A DNA stretch of 64,000 nt from Cantharellus purpuraceus (Eukaryota; Basidiomycota; Agaricomycetes; Cantharellales; Hydnaceae), in NCBI GenBank assembly GCA_025174535.1, contig JALBUN010000018.1:434001-498000 (forward strand). Reading direction: 5' to 3'. Shown one piece after another: positions 21,391 through 30,754 of the stretch (position 1 is the stretch's first letter; every line of letters starts with the position of its first letter). Below the pieces are notes generated by a model that was not told where the DNA came from, made no database searches, and saw only the letters and a list, made by a program, of their open reading frames with translations. A program made the translations under genes and the position numbers.

Positions 21391-21770
21391 TGTCCTTTTT
21401 GCTCCCATCCTCATCCAACCACAGAGCACTATTCCACTTTCCTGTTACTCAGTGCTGCCCCTACCCCTTGACCCAATTGTTCTTTGGCATGCTGAACAAC
21501 TGCGTTACACACCATCTGTTTGCTAGGACTGTTGTGTGCAGGCTTATAGGATCTATTCCATGAGTGAACCAACACCGCTTATCCAGACAATCCTGGCCCT
21601 CTTATGAATCTTTAAGTTCCATTACTGACGCTAATTCTATTATTTCACATCATCATTTTCTTACAAGTCACAAAAGGAATTACAAGTCTACCCAACCTCC
21701 AAAAGAATCTCACTCTGCCCCATTTTTCTCCACTCCAAAATATTACAATCACAATAGTTTTCATTTTTTA
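21391..21770. other. No gene seen
   Basis: Sequence after the inverted copy does not continue the Gypsy reading frame that precedes it. No recognisable coding sequence. Confidence 0.35.
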
Positions 21771-21772
21771 AG

Positions 21773-23400
21773 TTATACATTGCATTTCCTTTTCCCCTTC
21801 CCCTTGTCTACCTCAGGCTCCATCTCCAACTCATCATCACTCTCTACATCCAACACCCAATCTTTCTCATCCCCCATGTCCAAATCCTTGTCCAAGGGGG
21901 CCATGAACTTCTGCAGCTGATGCAACTCAGCAGTCCACTGACCCTCCAGAACCTCCTTGCATTTCATTGTCTTCACCAACTCCACTAACAACCCCTCCAT
22001 CCACTGGAGGTGCTCTGACTGAAGGTTAACCAGCCAGATAAGCTGGCCCACAGTACTGTTGGGCACAGAGACATGCCCTGTACCTGTGCCAGTCATTGCT
22101 CCTTCTGATCTGACACCACTACCCCCAGCTGCCACAGCAGCTGTCTCCATCTGCTGCTTTTTGGTCAGATGACCTTCTGATTCTTTCTCTGCCCCTCCTT
22201 ATACCACTAGTCAGGGCTTGATGCTCCGACTTCAGGGATCAAACCTTCCATTGATCCTACACCCTCCTTTTCAACCCTGACAACAATTGCAGGACCAAAG
22301 GTGGCAAGTTGGGCCAGTGGGCCATACACACTCCATGCCCATGTCACAACACAAGTTGCAAATTACACCAGACCTGCCAAATGGCTCCGTTGGAGCCAGA
22401 GCCTTGGGTGGTCCACTCCTTCTCAATGCAGCCTCCAAGTGCTCCCTCTCCTCCTCCTTGTCCTGCTGTTCTGCTGCCACCTTCTCCATCTCACGCTTGC
22501 AAAGCTGGATCACTGACCTAGCAATGCACAGCTCCCCCCTATGAGTTGCCAATATGCAATTCTCCACCTTGCACCATATGACCCTCTGATCCACCTCCCA
22601 CTTCTCCATATCAGCACTCGGGTGTGCCTTCAATGAAAAGACTGTGACCTCAAGTTTCTTCTTGGTGGTAGCAGCATATAACTCCACCCTTTTGCAAGCT
22701 TCAACTGCAGCTACCCAAGCCATCTCCTTGTAGCAATTCAAGGTTGGATCCAGCTCCATATCCATCCCAACATCCACACCCACCTTGGGCTCTGCATTTG
22801 CATCAAGCTCCATGTTGACATCGGGATCCACCTCCACTTCTGCCCTCTCCACCTCCACCGCATCATCTTCTTCAGCCACACTCACCGCAAATAACAGCCA
22901 TGACCACAGATGTAATGGCAAGTCCACCAGAGGGACAGTTGTTGGACGAGTTGACTCTGTCTGTGTGATTGAGATAATGGTGACCTTCAGGGGTTCCCAT
23001 CCATATTGGCACACTCAGACTCCCCAAGTGACTAATTGCCCCTGCCCTGGTCACCTCCTCCTCTACCTCCATGGTGGCTTCTAGCTTGTGTGCCTGCTCT
23101 TCCACTTCCTTCAGCCTCATGGCCTCCATCGTGGCTGCAAGCTCCCTGACCCTGTGGGCTTGCTTGGCCTTCACTTCTTCCTCCTTCCGTCTCTGTTCCA
23201 CCTCAGCCTCCTCCTTCTGTCTCCACTCCTCCTCCTCCTCCTTCTGTCTCTGTTCTGCCTCCTCCTCCTCCTCCCATCTTTGCTCCTCTTCTTCTTCCTT
23301 CCATCAGGCCAGGAGCAACTGCTCAAGCTTGGCCACACTCATGTTTGCCAAAGGGTTTGACATCATTGAGGATAAGACCTCAATCATGCCCCTCCTTTCA
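21773..23400 (-). pseudogene. Zinc-cluster-like repetitive-family protein, broken
   Basis: On the minus strand the order is: a short start region (NPLANMSVAKLEQLLL), an in-frame stop, a long E/Q/R-rich coiled coil (blocks of WKEEEEEQRW, EEWRQKEEAEVEQRRK), an acidic stretch (DPDVNMELDANAEPK), a second helical region, a cysteine cluster with CNLCC–MECVW–GPTC–CNCC spacing near 22,290–22,360, and a tail (GQLIWLVNLQSEHLQWMEG…) ending in a lysine-rich segment at 21,773. This layout resembles a family of multi-copy proteins in mushroom genomes with an N-terminal coiled coil and a C-x2-C…C-x-C cluster. Frameshifts and stops make this copy non-functional. It may have been moved by the surrounding elements. 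Confidence 0.55.
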
Positions 23401-23796
23401 TATGTCTCCAGACCCCCAGTATAACTCCAACTGCACCCAACTGTCTCACCTATTCAATCCACAGACATGAGGCCTCAGGGGCTCAGCCTTAAATGGAGAG
23501 GTACTGTTATGACTATATTCATTAACACCCAGATCCCCGTCTGATCCACTCAGATCTCTGCACACATGAAATCTATACTCCATTTGGGAAACCATCATGT
23601 CTCCAATTATCTGTCTGATTGTCACCGCCGAATCTCACCCATCCATCTCTGGTTCCGATTGATGCATCAGCATCACCATAGGAACCCAGACATCTATCCC
23701 CATCAGACTCAGACATACTCATGTAAGGCCATCAGCCTTGGAGACCCATCACTGGAGTAATTATTATTAGATTTCAAATATGTATTTAAGTTGCCC

Positions 23797-23820
23797 AACT
23801 GGGGACTTCATTCCCCAGTT
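23797..23820. other. Perfect 9-bp hairpin
   Basis: AACTGGGGA and TCCCCAGTT arms separated by six bases. Isolated; no poly-T or other context to give it a role. Confidence 0.4.
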
Positions 23821-23997
23821 CAAATATCAAATCACGCCTAGTTTCTGAGACTGATCCTAACTATCTAAGTCGTACTCTGTCTCCAAAATCTCAGACACCA
23901 GTATTAGTGAGGGTGCAGCACATAAGCTGAAGCCAAGTCCGTTCTGACCCCCACAACACACCCCAATTCTGCATGCAACCCAGATGTTGTCTGCCTG

Positions 23998-25050
23998 ATG
24001 CAGAAAGCATTGTATGGCCTAAAACAATCAGGACACCCCACTGTCTTCCACAAGCACACCGATGGTGCATATGTCATCATAGCAGCCACCATTGACAACC
24101 TTACAATTGTTGCAAGCACAAATGAGGCCATGGAGAATACAAAATGGCAGTTAGAATCTCAGTTCAAAATGAAAGACCTTGGAGATCTATACTCACTGCT
24201 CAGGATGCAAGTCAAATATGATCACGCTGCACATACACTTTCCTTCTCCCAGGCTGCATATATCAACACCATCATCACTTGCTTCAACCTAGAAAAAGCA
24301 GCCACTTCTATGCCACTTGATCCAAATGCAGAGCTTTCAAAGTTACAATGCCCTACAACAGTGTGTCAGTTCGAAGATATGGCATGCATCCCATATTGCA
24401 AAGCAATTGGCTCACTTATGTGGGCTGCAGTTGTGACATGCCCCAATATTGTGTTTGCAGCATCCCTAGTAGGTCAATTCCTAGAAAATCCCAGAAAACC
24501 ACACTGGGAGGCTGCAAAGAGAGTTATAAAGTATTTAAAAGGCACTCAAGATATGGAGCTTACCTTTGGAATGGAGTGCACTGGCCTAATGGCCTATATG
24601 GACACAGACTGGGCTTCTCAAGACCATCACCACTCTACTTCCAGTTATACTTTCCTTGTTGATGGTGGTGCTGTATCCTGGAGCACAAAGAAGCAAACTA
24701 TCATTGCATTATTGAGCATGGAGGCTGAATTTGTTGTTGTGACACACGCAGCAAAAGAGGCATTGTGGTTAAGAACATTTCTTGCAGAAATCACATGCCT
24801 GCTCACTTACCTGCTCACTCTATTCTGTGACAATCAGTCTGCTATTGCACTCACCAAAGATGTGCAACACTCTGCATGTACAAAACATATTGACCTGTGA
24901 TTTAAATTTATTTGCAATGCTGTCACAAAAGAGCAACTGAAGCTCACCTATTGTCCTACCAAACACATGATAGCTGACATATTCATGAAGGTGTTGCCTC
25001 ATGTCAAGTTCAACTACCTTGTCTCCCAACTTGGCCTATGCTTGGCTTGA
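23998..25050 (+). mobile_element. Ty1/Copia RT–RNase H fragment
   Basis: The frame begins inside RT (QKALYGLKQSG, the conserved copia block), then shows the MKDLGDLYSLLRMQV block, AIGSLMWAAVVTCPNI, and the RNase H region with YMDTDWASQ, VSWSTKKQTIIALLSMEAE and LFCDNQSAIALTKD. A stop after KHIDL (24,898–24,900) interrupts the tail, which reads on to HVKFNYLVSQLGLC. This order is the 3' third of a Copia polyprotein; gag, protease and integrase are absent. The upstream 23,500–23,990 stretch shows only scattered traces. GAGGGGGAG precedes the LTR. Confidence 0.93.
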
Positions 25051-25057
25051 GGGGGAG

Positions 25058-25315
25058 TGTTGGATTTTCAAGCCACATGTTGATTATGGACATGCAATGC
25101 ATCATGTTTTGGCATGTATTGTGCTGTTGTCTCACTGAGCCTTAAAGCTGTAGGTAGGATATATTTTCACAGGTGTACTCATTTCACCTCAGCACTTTTG
25201 TCACTTGTGCTGAGGTGAGTAGGTCTATTCAGTTGTATACTAGGTAGCTATTAATATATAGTGCTTTTGTCACTTGCACTGAGTTGTATACTAGCTCCTC
25301 CATGTTGTCACAAGT
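25058..25315 (+). mobile_element. Copia 3' LTR
   Basis: Starts TGTTGGATTTTCAAGCC straight after the polypurine tract. Its first ~100 bp recur at 25,862–25,980. The part from 25,164 recurs inverted at 25,404–25,585. The exact 3' end is not clear. Confidence 0.75.
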
Positions 25316-25403
25316 AATGTTCCAGCCGGCATGCCTCAGGCACCAAGCCCAGCGGTGACCACACCAGTAAATAGACCAAATGGGGCCCATAACCTATAGA
25401 AAA

Positions 25404-25585
25404 ACTTGTGACAACATGGAGGAGCTAGTATACAACTCAGCGCAAGTGACAAAAGCACTATATATTCATAGCTACCTAGTATACAACTGAAAACTATCAG
25501 GATACATAACATACAACTGAATAGACCTACTCGCCTCAGCACAAGTGACAAAAGTGCTGAGGTGAAATGAGTACACCTGTGAAAA
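25404..25585 (-). mobile_element. Inverted Copia LTR remnant
   Basis: Reverse complement of 25,164–25,315 with an extra ~30 bp. Together the two arms could fold back around an 88-bp loop. Confidence 0.75.
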
Positions 25586-25861
25586 TGTCTCTAGTATAGC
25601 CATCCTGAAACTGCAGTGCTTGGTGATAATGTGTTTGATGGATATGCTTCTCAGTGAAGCCACAGTCCCACAGCCAGATATTTCCATGAATGTAAGGAAG
25701 ATTGTCCAGTTATTAGCATACAAAATCCCTCACGGATTGAACAATGTCTTGTTCATCCAGTCTTTCCAACTTTGCTTCTGTTTCCTTGAAGATCTGAGTG
25801 ACAAGGACGATGAAATGTGATTCAAAAGTGTTGTGGCTGCACTTTATCTAAGTATCCTTGC

Positions 25862-25980
25862 TGTTGGATTTTCAAGCTGCATGTCAATTATGGATGCGCA
25901 ATGCATCATGTTTTGGCATGTATCACTATGTGTATGAATGGCTTGTGCTGTTGTCTCGCTGAGCCTTAAAGCTGTAGGTA
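25862..25980 (+). mobile_element. Truncated Copia LTR copy
   Basis: TGTTGGATTTTCAAGCTGC… matches the start of the LTR at 25,058 for about 100 bp, then diverges after AAAGCTGTAGGTA. Confidence 0.75.
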
Positions 25981-26184
25981 AAACATGAACATGGTAGTAA
26001 CGGTATGAAAATCCCTAATCTTACCTCTTGTCAAGCCTGGCAACTGGGCCGATCAATTCGTCGGTCAATGATCAGGCCTGCTAATAGCCAGCAGTCTGCT
26101 ACAAGGTGCCAAGGGGACATTGAGTCCAGAAGGCATGTGGTGATAAAATCAGCGACAATCAGAAATGCTTGATTTTTGGCTCCC

Positions 26185-27602
26185 TTATACAAACAGCAAG
26201 TGAAATGGGTCAGGGGAAAGCAGAGAAGTCATATCTAGTTTGTTGGGTTCCCGCACTGCACAGGAAATGAGGAGCAAGTCTTGATCTTGGGGCTCATAAT
26301 GACCATGATTACTAGAGTATATCCAATTGGACCAGATGGTGAATAAACGATGCATGTCTTGTTCGAATTCAAGGTAGATTGTCTTCAAGCATGCCAAGGC
26401 TCGCTCCCATGCAAGCGGGGTCAGTTGCTGTGTGGAATCAAAGCACGCATGAAAGTGGCATGTCAATTGGTCCAAGATGAGGGCCACATCATACTTATCT
26501 GGCCACTCGACTTCCAGTGCCATCCTCACTGCAGCACTTATAATGTCTGTGTCCGTAGATGTCTCGAGGATCCATTCAATTGAACGTACCTGTGCTGGTT
26601 CGATGCATGATTTCACATCACTCAGATCCAACACTTGTAGAGGCAGTGAAGGCTCCGAACCTCCTAATGATTCTGGGTTATGAAGCATCGACAATGGGAC
26701 CGTCTGCCAGAGTGCTGATGATACTCATGAGAAAAACAGTAGGATCCGTCTGGTGATGAGTTGTATTCCGAACTTCAAGGCGTCCCTCAAACACCTTCGC
26801 AGAGTACTGAGGGTGATTATGGGGAGCGCTCGGAAGGCATTCATGACATGTTGAAGTATAGTCGACATGGGAGTCTGGAATGGACAGTCTGGCGACTTCA
26901 AGGATGTGACCACACTGGAGAAAGACTGAATGCAGTGGCTTCCATGATGACGCTTGCAACAGTATGCTGTTGAGTCCAAATATTTGCCGCGAGGGCAATC
27001 CCAAAGAACAGGAGTGAGAGCTGCAAGAATATAGGCAACATGGCGATAATGGTGCCAAAATGCCATGATTCTAGTCCATCCAGCTTCTGCTGCCTTCGTT
27101 TGCAGCATCCATGCAATGCGCCCCATCCGAATGGCGAAGTCTTGAAGATCCTAGCCACTGCTTTCCTAGAATCACACCAAATGCGGCAAGAAGGCTCATA
27201 GAAAGGCTAGTGTACACGAGTGTGGATCCAGATAGTTGCAAAGCTTGGGCCACTCCAGATGGGAAGGGCCACCTCTTGGTTCGAGAATGCACCGCTGTCG
27301 ACCTTGCTAATCAGAGTGCGTTTGTAGTGTGACTGGAGTTGGGGTTCAGGTTCGATTCCATGTTTGAAGAAGGAACTGACAGAGAACAGGCCATGGCCTG
27401 GGACATCGGAAGATGCTTCCGTTTGAGTCGAGGATGTAAAAAGCGTCGTAACACGTACGAATATGAGAAGCACGTCCATATCACTATCATTCCTGTGTCA
27501 CAAAACTCGTCATTGTGCTGTTTCATGACACATTCGTACGTTGACCAGAAGTTGGAGGCAACATCCTTTCCAGCATGAGGAGAGGTGTCAGAATTGTGCA
27601 TG
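26185..27602 (-). pseudogene. DUF6535-type membrane protein, decayed
   Basis: On the minus strand the conserved order of this large Agaricomycete family can be read in several frames: SNFWSTYECVMKQHNDEF, then SDMDVLLIF (a frame change between them), SLLAAFGVILGKQWL (membrane segment), KLDGLESWHFGTIIAMLPIFLQ and LLFFGIALAANIWTQQH (two further membrane segments), SPDCPFQTPMSTIL, and the downstream SIEWILETSTDTDIISAA and WPDKYDV blocks, ending at 26,185. Introns may explain some frame changes, but the early one has no splice signal and suggests decay. The usual long C-terminal region is missing; Copia remnants lie just beyond. The family's function is unknown. Confidence 0.65.
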
Positions 27603-27789
27603 GTATCCAAAATATCTTGAAGAATGGTTTTACACCTGGACTGCACATTTAACGATGATATCTCTGAACAGGTCAGCGTGAACCTACTGAACTGTTGGGT
27701 TGGTTTGAGATTCTGCAGCGGCAGTTGGGCTACCCCTTTATGAAGTGCAAGAAGCAGCCACTTGCGTAGTGTGTTCTGTCATGTAGTAC

Positions 27790-29050
27790 TGGACAGGACA
27801 ACTGGCATGAATGGGGAAGATTGCGATAACAGGTTCACAAGAGAGGTCATAAGATTTGCAGTCCGAGGCATCACGAGGACGTCTGGTGATACTCATAATC
27901 GAGTTCCAACCGAGACGTGCCAGAGTCAAGCAGGCGAGGAGAAGATGGAAATATGGGTGGATGAAATACTGCGCGATCAAGATCAAACCTCAGTGAGCCC
28001 ATTGTCTCCTCGGAGTTACTGTCAAGATCACAGATACTCTTTCAAAGTCTCTGTTATCAATCATGATCAGATGAGTCTGTACAGGTCATAGGCGGAATGC
28101 GTCATGTTTGTAATGAGACCCGACATAGATTGAATGGATCAATAGGCTCACGGGACGTTTGCATGATCGATGGACGCAACAAGTAGGCAATGTCCTCCAA
28201 ATGTGATGATAGAACTGGGGAATGCAAGGCACCAGAGATATGAAGAGAGCAGATAGCTGTACCATTTGAATGCGCAAGACTTGCCCGTATTGCATGGTTG
28301 TGACTAACAATATGAAATTTGCATCTAAGATGCTGTTCCAAGAGAAAGGAGGGACAAGGAGGCGTGTACATCGTGGTCCATCAAGGAACGTTGTTGCCAG
28401 CAGGAAGCAATGTCCAAGCTCATCCCTTGCAAGCAGCGAGACTGTTTCTAATTATCCATGACAGAAAATCAGAGCGAGGCATTTTGAAAACATCAAAACA
28501 GCATCCACGTACAACATCCATATCTCGCGAGTTCCAACTTTCCCGCATGTCCTTCATACAGGAAATGGCACACAAGAAATCCCTGCAACATTAAAGACAT
28601 GCGGAGGAAGAAATGTGATACATGGAGACATGATTAGTGTGCGACCTGGACGTGTTTATTTGATTGGGCGTGATGACCAATCAGATGAGGTCCTTGCCAA
28701 GGTATGGCAGAGATAACAATTTAAGACTTTCCAAAACACGCGAAGATTGGCAGCCTATGGGACAGCCTCCGTGTCTGATCATGGCAACTCAGCCTAAGAC
28801 TCCAAGACTTCGAGAACACCTTCCAAATGTTTCCGTTTGCCGGGGATATCCATTTGGCACGGCATCCCCGATGATATGCTCAGCGACAATCACAAATGCG
28901 AAGACTGAGGAAACTATAAAAGAAAGTTTTCTTTCCTTTTATATGGACTCGTATGCCGAAACGGCACTCTCGGCCAAGTTCGGCGTTGTAGCCACAAAGG
29001 TTGTAGACCGTTGTGTATCCAGCAATGCGTCCACGCGCTCCTCCAACATG
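27790..29050 (+). pseudogene. Unknown gene family, copy B (decayed)
   Basis: Plus-strand copy of the family at 5,196–6,290. Blocks in order: SQAGEEKMEIWVDEILR (27,93x), GGVYIVVHQGTLLPAGSNVQ (28,35x), LQAARLFLIIHDRKSERGILKTSKQHPRT (28,42x; only the longest pieces stay in one frame), FQLSRMSFIQ (28,54x), and AAYGTASV near 28,750. Frames change between blocks. The ORF 28,319–28,594 is the best preserved part. Domain unknown. Confidence 0.5.
28925..29050 (-). repeat. Shared LLDTQRSTT block, copy 1
   Basis: On the minus strand this encodes LLDTQRSTTFVATTPNLAES. The reverse arrangement recurs at 59,575–59,695, including the following TATAAAAGGAAAGAAAA…CTTTTATAG palindrome. See the finding. Confidence 0.6.
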
Positions 29051-29055
29051 TATAT

Positions 29056-29331
29056 CACTTCAATCTTGCTTCAATGACAAACCAGTGTCGAGTCACGGGC
29101 TTCGGCACTACCCCAGACAAGTAGATCTCATCAGCTCAATAAGTGCGATTGTCACGCACCCACTGAGCACGCCATCGGGGACGCGGTGCCACACTTCAAT
29201 CTTGCTTCAATAGCAAACCAGTGTCGAGTCACAGGCTTCGGCACTAGTCCAGACAAGTAGACGATCTCATCAGCTCAATAAATGCGATTGTCACGCACCC
29301 TCTGAGCACGCCATCGGGGACGCAGTGCCAA
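29056..29331 (+). repeat. 136-bp direct tandem duplication
   Basis: Unit 29,056–29,191 (starting CACTTCAATCTTGCTTCAAT) is repeated at 29,192–29,331 with few changes. It covers the 3' end of family copies B and C (the CGGGCTTCGGCACT block). Confidence 0.85.
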
Positions 29332-29740
29332 ATTGCCAAAGGGATATCCCCGGAAGACGGAAACGTTTGGACGTTCTCGAAGTCTTGGACTGAGTTGCCA
29401 TGTTCAGGCACGGAGGCTGTCCCATAGGCCGCCAGTCTTCGCGAACACGCCTGCATGTAGGACATGCGGGGGGATCGGAACTCGCGAAATATGGAAGTCG
29501 TACGTGGATGATGTTTTGATGTTTTCAAAACGCCTCGCTCCGATTTCCTATCATAGATAATCAAACAATCTCACTGCTTCATTGCATTGCAACGGGATGA
29601 GCTCGATCTGCCTGCTGCCGGCTGGCAACAACGTTGACACGGCATGATGTACACGCCTCCTATTCCTTCTTTCCTCTTAGAATAGTATCTTGGATGCAAA
29701 TGCCATGTTGTTAGTCACAACTATGCAATACAGGTAAGTC
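29230..29740 (-). pseudogene. Unknown gene family, copy C (3' part)
   Basis: Same orientation as copy A and convergent with copy B. The 106-codon frame 29,244–29,564 contains LAAYGTASVPEHGNSVQ, FPSSGDIPLAIWHCVPD and SSTCLD and is the most readable version of this block. The 5' part is missing: at about 29,755 the sequence changes to a glycine/proline-rich repeat. Confidence 0.5.
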
Positions 29741-29754
29741 TTTGCACATTCAAA

Positions 29755-30100
29755 TGGGGCAGGGACAAGGACAGGGGAATAGGCCGTTCCCGCAGCCTGG
29801 GATGCAGGGGTTGCAGGAGAAGCCGAGTGGGGATTTGTCGGTGCCGTTGGGGAGGGGCTGTGGGAGCGTGGGCGAGGTAGAGGGGGAGGAGGCAGAGGTG
29901 GGGGCGGGAGAAGGGGAAAGGGAAGGGGAGGGGAGGGTAATAAGAGAGGTAGGTGCGGGAGGATTGCCCTATGATTGAGTGATGAAGCGTTTGTTTGCAT
30001 GTGTGTTGATTGGTCGATTGGGTTGATAATATGAATATCGTCGATTTGTTTTGGAGGTTTGGTTCGTATGCTTTTGGTCAATCGCTCTTTTACGCTATAT
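29755..30100 (-). repeat. Gly/Pro-rich block also found at 62 kb
   Basis: On the plus strand the frame 29,742–29,978 reads GQGQGQGNRPFPQPGMQGLQ, SVPLGRG and ends AGGLPYD. The block at 62,044–62,560 has the same ending on its minus strand (GAGGLPYD) and the same LPVPLGRG motif. On the other strand both read QIDD-H and LNHRAILPHLPL. The repeat thus covers the 3' end and flank of an unknown gene with a glycine-rich tail. Confidence 0.55.
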
Positions 30101-30754
30101 ACTACTGGCTAGATGAGATATTAACCAGGCTTATGAGATTGAATTAGTATATTTTCTGGTGATGATCTCTGTCGGGATGTGGGGAGATCATCCTGTTGTC
30201 AGATCGGAGATTCAGGGGAGGCGAGATAGAGCGTAGAGTAGATAAACAGTAGGAGATATTACATAAAGGAAAGGGTAGACGAGACGAGAGACAATAGTGG
30301 ACAAAACGAAAGTGGACAGTTTGTTACTAGACTCGTCAAATTGAGAGTCCATCCACTTTATTATTAGAATACCTCATTTGTATGTAAACAGGCGGATTCC
30401 TGCTGCTGTCAATACCAAGTCAAGGAACTTGAGAAATCCTCTCATGCCTCGGTCAACGGGGTTTCAGTGTGGGGTCAGTGGCAGCCGCCCACTCCTGAGC
30501 TTTTCAATGATATGAAGTAGTGTACCCGCCCAAAAATTTTTTTTTGGCGAGTCGTTTCCAGCGAGTCCTCCAACACTATGACAAAAGGAATATGACAGGG
30601 ATCGCTCCAAAAGCATCGATGCTGCTCTTTTAACTTGACAACTAGAAGAGCAAAATCATGTTTTCAAATAACACATTCAAGCATCGTATGCAAATATTGT
30701 CTCATGTTCATAATCAAAACTCAAGATGGCGAGAACGCCATACTTACCTAATAC
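30101..30754. other. Intergenic, no gene seen
   Basis: AT-rich with poly-A/T runs. It marks the transition from the repeat-rich to the gene-dense half and includes the 3' UTR of the ferroxidase gene on its right. Confidence 0.4.
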
